Of a stretch of DNA of 64,000 bases, positions 9,869 to 20,646 are shown one piece after another; the stretch's first letter is position 1, and every line of letters starts with the position of its first letter. The notes beneath the pieces were generated by a model, which did not search any database, had not been told where the DNA came from, and saw nothing but the letters and a program-made list of their open reading frames with translations. A program made the translations under genes and the position numbers. The DNA is from Spirodela intermedia (lineage: Eukaryota; Streptophyta; Magnoliopsida; Alismatales; Araceae), in the NCBI GenBank assembly GCA_902729315.2, contig LR746274.1:1674001-1738000 (forward strand), read 5' to 3'.

Positions 9869-12800
9869 ATGGCGTCTCCTCTGCTTCGGTTGTCGAGGAG
9901 GGGTCTGAGGTCCCTGTTGGGACCCCAATCTGGTCTCGTTCCTGTGCGGAATCTGTCTACGGAATCGGGGGCGGCGGCGGGGGGTTCTTCCTCCGATCGG
10001 GTGAAGTGGGATTACAGGGGCCAGAGGAGGATCATTCCTCTGGGGCAGTGGCTCCCTAAGATCGCCGTCGACGCGTATGTCGCCCCTAATGTTGTTCTCG
10101 CGGGGCAGGTCACGGTCTACGATGGTGCGTCCGTCTGGAACGGATCTGTCCTCCGCGGGGATCTCAACAAGATCACGGTCGGATTCTGCTCCAATGTTCA
10201 GGAGCGTTGCGTCCTCCACGCCGCGTGGACTTCCCCGACAGGTTCGTAGGATCCCTCTTACCCTAATTCAGTCTCTTTATCCTCCATTCCGTCGCTCTGA
10301 CTGGACGAGGGTTTGGTACAGTTTTACATCCATTTTTTAGTTTCAAGGCATGATTATTCTGCGTTTCGACGCATCCTGTAAGAATTGCCTGATTGTTTAG
10401 AGTAAGCTGGAGCTCAGGACGTTTATCATGTAACTATTCTCATGCTTATTTCGTGGGTTTTCAAGCCCCAGAAAGAAATAATGAGAGAGTCTGAACAGAA
10501 AACAAGTGTCGCCTGCCCTCTCTCTGCTGGTCGTGATGGTGTGTGCAGTGCCTGCTTCTAGGATGTCAACGATCGCTGACTGGACAGGCCTTGCGGATGG
10601 ATCCGTGGTTCTCGATCTTAGTTTTGGTAACTATACAAGAGGAGGGGACACACAAAGGTCTTTATCTGAGAGGCGGGGAAGTTTGGGTTTCCAGAGTCGA
10701 TTGGTGTGAATAGGTTCATCCAGCCGAAGAGGAAGGGCCCTTCTCATCGCGTTAGCCGAGTTTTTTGACGGGCATGAAATGTTCCCGAGGACGGCTTTGT
10801 TGGTTTTTGTGAGTAGACTCTTGGGGCTTTTGCTTGATGGACCGGAGACTGGGATGTTTCCCTGGGCCGAAGGTACAAGATTCTTTCTCTCGCTGATCTC
10901 TACTGTCACTGAATCACAGGAATGGAAATTACTTTGGTAATAGCAAGGAAGACTGAAAGAATGAAGCACATTTTCAGCTCCCAGACGATGAAACTAGCTC
11001 TCGGTCCTTTTGGTTGAAGATCCTTTAACACGTAGTGAAAACATTTATTCAGACAGAAGAAGTCAAGTATCCATAGAATTGTGTTATTTTCCATTTTGGC
11101 ACATATTTTGGGCAGCGCAATTGGACCAGAATTGGGCATTTTTATGCCCATTCGTGCACATATATTGTCTAGAAGGAGTAATGTCGATCATGGGAAGGTA
11201 TATAATCTAGGGAGACCCAATTATTTCTTAAGTGGATAGTCTTTTGATGCGAGATGCATCGAAAAACTAGAAGCTAATATGTTCTTGCTCCTTTCCTGGA
11301 CGATCCTGGGAATTTCTGGAGGTTGTCACCCAGGATTTTACCCCCGCCATTTCAGCACTATTACACAACCTGAATTGATCTTGCATAGGTGTAGCCTGCC
11401 TGGAGATGTAATAATATTCAAAGCATTTCAGAGGTAAGTGCTACCTTTCCTTCCTAACCATTCTCAAGATTGGACCTTTCCTAGCCTTCCTTGATATGCT
11501 GTTCAGCTAAAGTATAATATGCTATCGAGTATTCTTATTAGCATTAATCCCTCGATTGCTGCCTGGCATGCGTCACAAAATATTATGGGGTAAGGCTTGT
11601 GAGAGTGTCGTGGTAGTATTCACCTCAAACATCTTGTTCGTCTCTCGAAGGACGGTCAAACTTAGTTCAGCTGTGGATATCTTGGCTCTCATGTATCTTT
11701 TGATCTGTTCCTCCCTGTGTTCTCTTTCATTGTTCATTCTAGCAGAAAGATTCCTGTAGGAGGTCCCACTCCTAACCATCCGGCTCGGCTTTGGCCTGAT
11801 CTCCGACTCTTATTCCTTTTCTTTCTTCTAGTCTTCGTGGGGGGATGTTCGTGAATGTGTACAAGGGACCTTTGCCGCAATGATTGGGTATTAGCCTCGA
11901 GAAGCTCTTCTTCTAGTGATTTTGATGACGACTGTCTGCTGATATTTTGTGGGTTAGTGAGAACTCACCTTCAACCTTTCTTTTTTTTTTTCACAATTTC
12001 TCTACCATCGTACGGAGTTTAAGGATGATAACGTGGTTGTAGGAGCTGAATTTCCACGGGTGAAACTTCATTTCACTGCCTGATGTTTAGGGGATCGAAG
12101 ATTATACTCTCTTGTTCTCATTCTAGAGGGTTGTTGGCAGGACTCGAGATCAGAGACCACATACTTCACTTTCTGTTCCTCATTCTAGAGTGATTTTAAG
12201 AGGATTCAAGATCATGATTCTATGTCTCTCTCTCTCTCTCTGTTTTTCAATCTTATATAGTGTGTTGAGAGGATTGAAGACCGCATAGACATATATTTCT
12301 TAATCGGGTCCTCATTCTAGAGTGATTTTAAGAGGATTCAAGATCATGGTTCTATGTTTCTCTCACTCTCTCTCTCTCTCTCTTTCTCTCTCTTTCATTC
12401 TATAGGGTGTTGAGAGGATTGAAGACCGCATAGACCTATGTTTCTAAATCGGGTCCTCATTCTGCTTCTCATTCTAGAGTGATTTTAGGAGGATTCAAGA
12501 TCACGGTTCTATGTTTCTCTCTCTCTCTCTAGTTTTCATTCTATGGGGTGTTGAGAGAATTGAAGACCGCATAGACCTATGTTTCTTAGTCGGGTCCTCA
12601 TTCTGCTTCTCATTCTAGAGGGATTTTAGGAGGATTGAAAATCACTGTTCTATCTCTCTCTCTCTCTCTCTCTCTCTGGTTTTCATTCTTATATAGTGTG
12701 TTGCGAGGATTGAAAACCACATAGACCTATATTTCTTAATCGGGTCCCCATTCTAGAGGCTCCTGAGAGGATTGAAGATCAGATAGACGTATAGTCAACT

Positions 12801-13299
12801 CCCGGGGTCTGGCCTTCATTCTAGAGAGTGTTGTGTCCAGAGGATTAAATACCACATAGACTTATATCTGATTGTCAGCTCCTCTTCCTAGAGCTCAGAT
12901 AAACCCACCATCTTTCTGCTCGTGAATCATTTGGAACCAAATTACCTTCTGATTTTGGATAATATCGGCGATCACACCTGAAAAAAAAAATCGTCTAAAA
13001 GGGAGCGCTTCCATCCTATGAAAAATCTAAGAGTGGCACTGATCCTATGAAAATAGAAGCCAGATGTGGAGTGGAGTAGCTTGCTTCTAAGGTTGATCTT
13101 GAGAATTCCATGATAAGATCGATCAGTTGAACAGGATAGAAAAGATAACGATGCTCTCCAATGAACATGAGATTCGCTATGAGGAGGATGTGGATATTGA
13201 AGAAAGTCTTCTTCTGATTTGACTTTTTTTTTTTTTGGGTTTTTCTTGGCCTGGCCTGCCCAAATTGAGAATTCCATGACCTGCCCAGATTGGTAATGT

Positions 13300-13342
<43 letters not shown>

Positions 13343-13887
13343 AAAATCGCCTCCTTTATGATAAGATCGATCAGTTGAACAGGGTAGAAAAGATAACGAT
13401 GCTCTGCAATGAGGATTACATGAGATCCGCCATGAGGAGGATCTTGATGCTGAAGAAGGTCTTCTTCTGGTTTGACTTTTTGTTTTTTTGGTTTTTCTTG
13501 GGTTGGGCAGGTCTGCCGGCGGAGACATTGATCGAGCGGTATGTGACGGTGGGGGCGGGCAGCCTGCTTCGGTCCTGCAGTGTGGAGCCGGAGTGCATCA
13601 TCGGGCAGCGGTCAATCCTCATGGAGGGCTCCCTGGTGGAGACCAACGCCATCTTGGAGGCGGGGACGGTGGTGCCGCCGGGGCGCCGCATCCCCTCCGG
13701 CGAGCTCTGGGCGGGGAATCCGGCGAGGTTCGTGAGGAAGCTGACCCACGAGGAGACCCTGGAGATCCCCAAGCTGGCCGTCGCCATTAACGACCTCATG
13801 CAGAGCCACTTCTCTGAGTTCCTCCCCTACTCCACCGTCTACCTGGAGGTCGAGAAGCTCAAGAAGGCCCTCGGCATCCCCCTCTGA
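9869..13887 (+). CDS. GAMMACAL: Gamma carbonic anhydrase-like protein of mitochondrial complex I
   Basis: Two exons, 9869-10241 and 13511-13887, splice in frame (ACA-G/GT) to give 249 residues, a normal length for the family. Residues 1 to about 45 (MASPLLRLSRRGLRSLLG...) form a basic, serine-rich mitochondrial presequence. The rest is a left-handed beta-helix of hexapeptide repeats, ending LEVEKLKKALGIPL. This is a GAMMACAL rather than an active gamma-CA. Where active enzymes have VTVGHSAVLHGC, this has VTVGAGSLLRSC, so two zinc-ligand histidines are replaced by Ala and Arg. In plants these subunits sit with gamma-CAs on the matrix side of respiratory complex I. The ATG at 9869 is preferred because it starts the presequence. 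The 3.3-kb intron contains a minisatellite and a duplicated acceptor region. Confidence 0.93.
12118..12870 (+). repeat. Minisatellite in the GAMMACAL intron, ~130-160 bp units
   Basis: At least four long units are visible. The phrase CATTCTAGAGTGATTTTA or a close variant recurs near 12181, 12312, 12471 and 12610. The phrase GAGAGGATTGAAGACCGCAT or a close variant recurs near 12267, 12411, 12552 and 12704. Each unit contains a (CT)n run of variable length. The two phrases resemble each other, so each unit is itself an old ~70-bp doublet. Degenerate half-units flank the array. Confidence 0.88.
13110..13516 (+). repeat. Direct duplication of the intron's 3' end
   Basis: Copy A (13110 to about 13262) and copy B (13358-13516) share ATGATAAGATCGATCAGTTG, a GATGCTCT(C/G)CAATGA phrase, the CTTCTTCTG-TTTGACTTTTT pyrimidine tract and the GGTTTTTCTTGG segment. 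Copy B contains the working acceptor and the first bases of exon 2. Copy A has lost the bases that contain the AG. A long (CT)n tract (about 13303-13339) separates the copies. Confidence 0.85.
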
Positions 13888-13911
13888 GTGAGGGGCTTTA
13901 AGAATGGCTCT

Positions 13912-13945
<34 letters not shown>

Positions 13946-14258
13946 TTCATGTGGACGGAAATAAGAGGATCTCTAACGTGCCGGGTGGGTTTTGCCTGGT
14001 TTATCGTCTTTCTTCGTTCATTTTTTCCTGTGTTGTAACGGTGGGGGGCATGACTGGCCTTCATGATGATGACTGATTCTGGGTCTTATTCTCTAGAGAG
14101 AGAGAGAGAGAGAGAGAGAGAGGTCGTGTTCACGCGACTGAGCGAAACAATAATTGAAGTCCAACCGGATCGAATGCTACGAAGAGTGGAGAAAAAAATA
14201 GGAGCCCTGTGGGACGCGGCGGCGGTTGTACGAGGAGGGCAACCACCGGCTGCACCAA
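13888..14258. other. Convergent gene ends with (CT)n and (GA)n tracts
   Basis: This spacer holds the 3' ends of GAMMACAL (+) and the SBP-box gene (-). It carries a CT tract at 13915-13942 and a GA tract at 14095-14122, which could pair as an inverted repeat. No gene was seen. Confidence 0.65.
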
Positions 14259-15604
14259 CTACTGCCAGGAGAAAGGAAGGGGCTGGGAGACCCTATTGGA
14301 GTCCCCGTCGACGCCCAAATGGAAGAAGCCCTGGCCGTGTAGACCGGCGTCGCCGGCGTCGGCCACCAGCACGGCGGCGGTGCCGCCCACCTGGTCCATC
14401 CCCGCCGCGGCGCAGGAGAACCCCGTCGGAGAGACGACGTGGCTCGAGGCCTGGGAGGAGCGGGAGAAGAGGGTCAGGCCGTACTGGTGCAGACTCCCCG
14501 CCACCGCCAGCAGGGGCTGCCCCATCGGGATCCGGTCCTCCGCCGCCGCTGCCGTGGCCCCGCCAGAGTCGTTGATCCCTGAATTCTGAGTCGGCGATGA
14601 CAGAAGAGAGAGAGCACAATCAGAGTCAGGGCCGTGGACGGCGAACCCGCCGGAGGAGAAGATCTTGCTGTCGCTGCTCTCGGAGGTGGCGATGGCGCCG
14701 AGCAGCGGGTGAATCTCCGCCACCACCGCCGCCCTGCCACCGTAGCCGCCCTCCTCCAGGAACGGGAACTGCCTCCCTTCCTTTTGCTGGTGGTGGTAGT
14801 AGCCGCGGGAGAAGGATCCCAGCGGATGGTGGTCCTGCTTCTGGAGGAAGGGGAGGCCGTGCCCGTAGAGGGTGGCGTCCTCCTCTGCCTTCATGGCAGC
14901 CGCCGCCGCCGCCGCTGCCACCGCCCAATTGGGCTCCGGGGCAGCGGCGCCGCTGGGGAATATCGGCGAGAAGGAGGAGAACCTGCTGCTCCCTGCGCAC
15001 CATCCACAACCAGACAGAGCTCCGTCTTCAGACTTGGATGACGTGAATGGAGATGAAAGCTGAAAAAAGAGGCGGGGGTGATGCAGACCCGGGCGGTCGG
15101 CGAAGAAACGACCGGTGTTGATGGCGTCCGCCGGCTGGGGCTTCCTCCGGCGCCGGTTGTGCCCGTCGAGCCGCTTCCGGCAGCTTCGCTTGACCTCGTC
15201 GAACTCCGCCAGCAGATGAAACCTGCGAGATGAGAAGATTTTTCTTTAGAAAAACAAAATATCATAAAACAGGAAGCACAGAGAATCCCTCCTCCACCTC
15301 ATTCAATCCACCCAACTCTCTCCCTCTCTCTCTCTCTCTTGCTGTGTGTGTCTCCCTCTGTCACTGGAGTTGTCTGCCGACCCACAACCAAAAGCCAGAG
15401 TTTTCCAGTTCCAGAATTGGAAATGGATCATCTTAATCCTGCGAGGTGATGATAAAGACGGAATTTTTCGTGTAGTGATAGCATCGCAGAAGCCTTCAAG
15501 AAAGAGCAGACTCCGCCGCCTGATGTGGGGAAGATCCCACAAACTCGGGAACATTTAAAGCAAGTCCTAGTAATCCTACCAAGGTTGACCCATAATTAGC
15601 GAAG

Positions 15605-15639
<35 letters not shown>

Positions 15640-16227
15640 GCATGAATGGACGCCTTAAATTCTGTGGGATGGCAAAGAAATCATAGAACAAAATCATGGA
15701 GAGAATGATTGAATTGAATTGGACAGGCATCAATCCAAGACATGAGCAGGACCAGAATGCCGCATTTCCAAGAGAAATCGCCACAGTTTCCATCGCTCAG
15801 CAATCATAACAACACAAAAACTGCAAGATTGACAATGAAAGATGACATCTGATCTCAATGAGAGGGGAAAAAAAAAACAGCAAGAAAGTCAGAATTATCG
15901 TTCTTTACCTCTTGTTTTCTATGGTTGGCAGCCAAGAAGACTATGGATGGTCAGGCTGACAAGAGGCAATCAACATGCCTCTCTCTCTCTGTCTCTCTTT
16001 CTCTCCCTCTCTCTCTGTCTCTCCCTCTCTCTCTCTGTCTCTCCCTCTCTCTCTCTCTCTCTGTCTCTGTCTCTCTTTCTCTCTCTCTCTGTCTCTGTCT
16101 CTCTTTCTCTCTCTCTCTGTCTCTGTCTCTCTTTCTCTCTCTCTCTGTCTCTGTCTCTCCGTCTCTCACTGTCTCTCTCTCTCTCCGTCTCTCACTGTCT
16201 CTCTTTCTCTCTCTCCGTCTCTCACTG

Positions 16228-16283
<56 letters not shown>

Positions 16284-17694
16284 CCACCCACCCATAAGAT
16301 CATTAAAACATTAAAGTGAAAGGATGTCAGGCCATGAGCTATTAAAGAAACGCAATTGGAGGTCACAGCTTCTGAGATTTACCCGGGAAAGCATCTGCCA
16401 TCATCAATCTCAAGCGGCAAGGCTGGGCTGGGGCACCCTCCTCGCCTTTGCAGAAATAAGGAATAAATTTAAGAGATAAGGGTCCATGCGGCAGTAAGAC
16501 CCTGAATAATGCCCTCCCAAAGATGCCCCAGAGAGCATGTTATCTCTCTAATTATAAAAACCACTTTGAATGCGAGCCTCTTGAAGTCAACTCAAAGACC
16601 CAATTCATGCCCCAGACGACGGTTGAGCCGATCAAAAGCGAAAGAGAGATGAACATCCTGATCCATAGAAGACCTCTATGGTTCCGATGGAGGATTAAAC
16701 TAACCGGTAGCTGCAGATATTTTAGAGTACTCTAGAATCCGCAAAATAAACGAGCTGAAGGAATTATCTAATCCTTAGAAAATATTTGCAGGGAGGAAAA
16801 TGGGAAGAAGCAGTGGAGTGAGTAGGGAGAGGAGTATCTGCCCAAGCAGAACAAAGAGTCACTGGTTTTGAGACCCTCAACGGTTGAAATAATTCCGACT
16901 CGGCAGCTCACTGTAATTCGTTAGCATCGGCGAAGGGGCTCAAGAGAAAGTACAGAAGATCATGAGACAACGAAAAAAGTTTGAAGATTTGGAAGCCCTG
17001 CTTGGATCACTTACTGAAATCACTGCACGAATTCCGGGCAGCAAACGGGAGTTCTTGGAGGTAAACAAACTGGGAAAAAGGAAGGACCATCGCTGAAAGA
17101 TTTGGAAGCAGAGTTGAGGTTCTTCTTCTTCTTCTTCTTCTTCTTCAACAAATGGACCATCTCATGATTACTCACCAGTTTCAGAGGAGATTTTTGAAGA
17201 AACTAGAGTGGAAGAATACGATAAACCTTGCAGCAATCTCGTTACCTGCTACACTGCTGGCAGAATCGCTGCTCCTGGCCTTTCACCATCACAACGGGGG
17301 TCTTGGAGTGCACTTCGCAGACCTTGTGCCGCCTGTGGTACTCCCTGCAGTTGCTGAGGTCGGAGGTGCAGCCGTCCACCAGACAGGAGGCGTTCTGGGT
17401 GCCGCTGCTGAGGGTACGGGCCCGCTTCGACGAAGCCGATGAAGATACCGCCATTACCGACGAGCTCAGAGAGGAGACCGTCGTCGCCGTCGATCTCTCC
17501 GGCCGGTTCTTCCAGCTGTGGAATAACTCGAAGTTCCCCGAGCCCCCAAGCTTCAGGTCGACTGAACAGTCCAATGGGGAGGTCGCTAGCCGCCCGAGGC
17601 TACTGCTCGAGCTCATCAAGGACCCGAGGCTGGGCTCCCCGTCCCTTCCCAATTCGGTCAAGTCCCACGAGGGCATCTTCAGTTCCCACTCCAT
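14259..17694 (-). CDS. SPL: SBP-box transcription factor, SPL13/SPL16 type
   Basis: Exons 17694-17246 and 15222-14259 join in phase (AG/G) to give 470 residues. The protein starts [15 protein letters not shown], the typical clade N-terminus, preferred over an upstream in-frame extension. The SBP domain spans about residues 102-178. Finger 1 has Cys104, Cys109, a further Cys and the HRRH/H region. Finger 2 has the CQQC-FH set. The nuclear localisation signal is [17 protein letters not shown]. The intron falls at the family's standard place between CQQCSR and FHLL. The C-terminus ends LPFSWQ as in rice SPL16/GW8 and SPL18 and Arabidopsis SPL13. It binds GTAC-core DNA and controls shoot, panicle or grain development in that clade. 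It carries a miR156 site. A possible 5' untranslated intron donor lies at 18163/18162. Confidence 0.94.
14598..14617 (-). promoter_or_regulatory. miR156/157 target site in the SPL coding sequence
   Basis: On the gene's strand the site reads GTGCTCTCTCTCTTCTGTCA, the standard miR156 target, with at most one mismatch to the main miR156 sequence. It encodes ALSLLSS at about residues 352-358, downstream of the SBP domain, as in other targeted SPL genes. It implies post-transcriptional, age-dependent repression of this gene. Confidence 0.93.
15608..15636. repeat. (AT)n microsatellite in the SPL intron
   Basis: A pure AT run of about 28 bases inside the intron between the two SPL exons. Confidence 0.9.
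15980..16283 (+). repeat. Compound (CT)n-(CTGT)n-(CA)n array in the SPL intron
   Basis: About 275 bases of CT with regular CTGTCTCT interruptions is followed by a (CA)n run (about 16252-16280). Several sub-units repeat as CTGTCTCTGTCTCTCTTTCT, so it is a minisatellite built from microsatellite units. Long open frames here (poly Leu-Ser or Arg-Glu) are artefacts. A (TTC)n run at 17125-17145 lies further along the same intron. Confidence 0.9.
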
Positions 17695-18840
17695 CTTGCC
17701 AACTACTCTCCTCCCCTTCCCTTGCTCGCTTCTCCCCCACTCTACTCCACCTTCTCCCTCACACAATATGCAGATTATGTAAGATCACAGGCACTGGATC
17801 CTCTTTTTTCTAATCAATCAATCCGTATCAGTGCAGTTATCGCCGAGTACAGCCGGAGCAATACCATAAAACCAGAAGCAATGCTTCAATGCCAGTAAGA
17901 CCCAGAGGCGTGGGGATGGGTGAGGAGGACCAGAAAGGGTACCAAAGGACGGAGTTAAGAACCTGACTAGACGAGTTCCATCTGAAAACTCTCACAAAGA
18001 TGACTCAAATGCGCGCGAGAGAGGTCCACACCAGACAGGACAGGGACCAGGGTTGGGAGAGTAATCCAGAAGAACCAAAACCCAAGAAAATCGAAGCTCT
18101 GTTTCCTTCTCCCGACAGACAATACAGCAGCCCACACAGCTCGAAGGGAACTCAACTCTCACCTTGAGGACGAGTAAGAGCTCAACACCACACAGAGCTA
18201 GCTAGTCCCCGCGGCTCTACAGCTCCAGAAATGAGAGAGAGAGAGAGATCGGGTGGGACGGGGGGAGATAGGGAAGAGGGCAATGATGATAATAAACTAG
18301 AGCCCCCAAAAGGCTAGGAAGTGGTCTGAGAGGACGGGGCTGTAGCAACAAGAGCAGCAGAAGACTGATTTGGGACTACTCCCCCCATTGAATTCCTGAC
18401 ATGGGATCCCATTTGGGTGCAGTAAATGCAAGGTGGGGGAGAAGACAACAGCGGCAGCCACTTTAGGCACTGTGCCCCCACTCTGGCGCAGGGTCAAGAA
18501 CCATCGCCCTCGTCACATCCCTCGGGCAGCCACAGATAACAACCTTGCATAAAAATTTTCGGACAGGGGAGATGGCCTAGGGTTTCAAGTCCCCGAGGCC
18601 TAGGGCCGGAGTTATTGGAAGCAGAGAACTCGGGGAATGTAATAAAAATCCGGCCAGTCGTGGCGCCGGAGGAGCCTCCTCTGAAGAGACCGCTGCACCT
18701 CCATTGGTGTCCCGGTGATTTGCTTTTCCCCTCTTCCTCTCCGCCATTTCCCCACCCCCCTAGGGTTCTCCCCCCCTCCCCCAGTAAAAAAAAAATCCCC
18801 CTCACCTCCGGTGAAGATCCACCACCAGTTCAGTGCAAGC

Positions 18841-19050
18841 CGCGGAGAGAGAGAGAAAGAGAGCAAGAGGGAGAGCGAGAGAGAGAGAGAGGAGGGAGAG
18901 TAAGTGAGGGAGGGAGAGAAAGAGAGAGAGCAAGAGAGAGAGAGAGGGAGAGAAAGAGAGAGAGCGAGAGAGAGAGAGAGGGAGAGAAAGAGAGAGCAAG
19001 AGAGAGAGCAGGAGAGAGAGAGAGGGAGAAAGAGAGAGAGAGAGAGGGGC
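18841..19050 (+). repeat. Imperfect (GA)n array upstream of SPL
   Basis: About 210 bases almost entirely of A and G, mostly GAGAGA with regular GGGAGAGAAAGAGAG interruptions. It lies about 1.2 kb upstream of the SPL start. Such purine tracts can bind GAGA-type (BBR/BPC) factors or form triplexes. Confidence 0.9.
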
Positions 19051-19748
19051 GGAAAGGGACAAGTGTTGTCTGGTCCTCCACCTTCCGACGGGAAGTACAG
19101 AGCAGAGCGCAGAGGAGGAAGAGGACGGCGGTCGATGGACGGAGCGGGGGAGGGCGACGGTGAATTATCCGCCGGAGCCTGTGCTTCACGCTTCTCTGAC
19201 ATGCTCCCCTCCACCCCGACGCCCCCCCCCCCTCCTCGTACGACCTCTCTCTCTCTCTACCATTCGTGTCTCACGAGTGGTGGCACCCGCCCGCATCCCG
19301 CTTTATTGTCTATTAATTAATTTCGTACTGCCTCGGAAAATAGAGAGCCCCTCTCCGAGAAAATGGCCCGCTTAATTTTCTCTGCTAATAAAAAAATAAG
19401 CCCTTTTATTTTATTCTATTTTGTAAAGTAAAAGGCCCAAAAAGGGAGGGATTTCCTATTTTCTGATTAACCGCTCCTTTTTTATGTGCAGCCGGGCCCG
19501 GGCTCCGCTCTTACCCGGACGGTCTCGGGCTTCGCTCCGTGGGAGTCTCTGCCTTCCGTAGGTTTCTTCACGTGCGTTTATTGGGCTCGCCCCACCACCG
19601 GCCCGACGCCAGCCGGGGCCCAGAAGGCCTGGCTCTGCTCACCGTAGTCATCCTAATCCGTACCATCCCTCTGTCACCGCCCCCTGTCCCCTAGAGTTGA
19701 CCTTGTACAGTCACCAGCCATCACACGTGGTGGGCCCGTGCTTGAAAT

Positions 19749-19767
19749 GGGGTGGGGCGGGGTGGGG
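19749..19767 (+). promoter_or_regulatory. Perfect G-quadruplex motif
   Basis: GGGGTGGGGCGGGGTGGGG: four runs of four G separated by single-base loops, the most stable class of intramolecular quadruplex. It is about 2.05 kb upstream of the SPL start codon. Regulatory role is only inferred. Confidence 0.7.
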
Positions 19768-20261
19768 TCACCGGCCCCAAATTAAACAAAAAAAACCCGT
19801 AGGTGGGGGGTTGGAGAGAGTAGCGACAGACGAGTTTCCCCCCCCCCCCCGCGGCACCGGGCCCGTGTTGGTTACTGACCGGTCCCTAGAATCAGTACGG
19901 GACACCCCCCCCCAGTGCAAGGAGAGGTGGGTACCTTTTCCCTGACAATGACCGATGCCGGCGTCCACCAAGCCGACGTATGGCAGCGAAAAGTCCATCG
20001 ATCCAACGTATGGCCGCCCGATAAGCTCCCCCGCGATTTGCCGCTTCATCAGAAGAAAAGAAGAATGTTCTCATCCCATCTCCGCCGTCCATCGACGTTG
20101 GGACTCCCTGATTAATCATAACCCGCGGGGATTGGGACCGCGGTCGGAATCTGACAATTCATCACGTAGCTTTACGCCCCTAACTAGAGTTTACCTCGTT
20201 AGGCGTGCACGACGCTCTAGCGTGTAAAAGTACAAAAAGAGTACCATTTCAATTTTTTTTA

Positions 20262-20290
20262 CACGTGGGCTGACGTCAAGTGGACACGTG
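20262..20290. promoter_or_regulatory. Cluster of bZIP-type ACGT sites
   Basis: Within 29 bases there are CACGTG (20262-20267), the palindrome TGACGTCA (20271-20278) and CACGTG again (20285-20290). It lies 2.6 kb upstream of the SPL start and about 0.4 kb beyond the end of the primase gene. The arrangement suits ABF/TGA/HY5-type bZIP binding. Confidence 0.5.
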
Positions 20291-20646
20291 GAAGTAAAAG
20301 CTGACATCGCTCGCTGACGAGCTCGCACGTACCCGGAAGCCGACCGCGTCGATCTGGACCGTTCAAGGGGGTGATAAATGACTAGATCAACGCTCACGCG
20401 ACAGGACGATGGGCTAACTGGCAACGGCCACGTAAGGAGAGGACAGAAAGAGACAGCAGCAGCGTCCTCTTAGACAACTCGCTGCGGGGACATATACATT
20501 TACACATTTACCCTTCTCCCCAAGGTCCCCACTTGTCAACGGCATCTTCTTCCGTGAACCCACGAGGGAAAGGAAGGGCGGAAGGTGGGCCCACCTGTCC
20601 ATCTGTCGTCCGTCGGAAGTCGTCTTGTCTCTACGCCGTCGATTCC

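Larger units (their letters stand above)
17695..20646. promoter_or_regulatory. SPL upstream region, and 3' flank of the primase gene
   Basis: No protein gene was recognised in this 3-kb stretch. From 17695 to about 18250 it probably contains the SPL leader. A broken GA array occupies 18841-19050. From 19480 to 20640 the sequence is GC-rich, with a perfect G-quadruplex motif, two C-runs (19839-19850 and 19905-19914) and a cluster of ACGT elements. It reads as a long regulatory region. Confidence 0.5.

Noticed and set aside
12118-12870. CRISPR-like array or repeat-spacer structure
   Set aside because: Units are long, diverged and contiguous with microsatellite slippage, in a plant intron. There are no short identical repeats with unique spacers.
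13375-13510. Possible N-terminal extension of the GAMMACAL exon 2 frame
   Set aside because: It reads intron sequence and the pyrimidine tract. Family alignment and phase place the exon start at 13511.
15842-16319. Several 110-150 codon frames of Leu-Ser or Arg-Glu repeats
   Set aside because: They are translations of the CT/GA/CA microsatellite in the SPL intron, where stops are absent in all frames.
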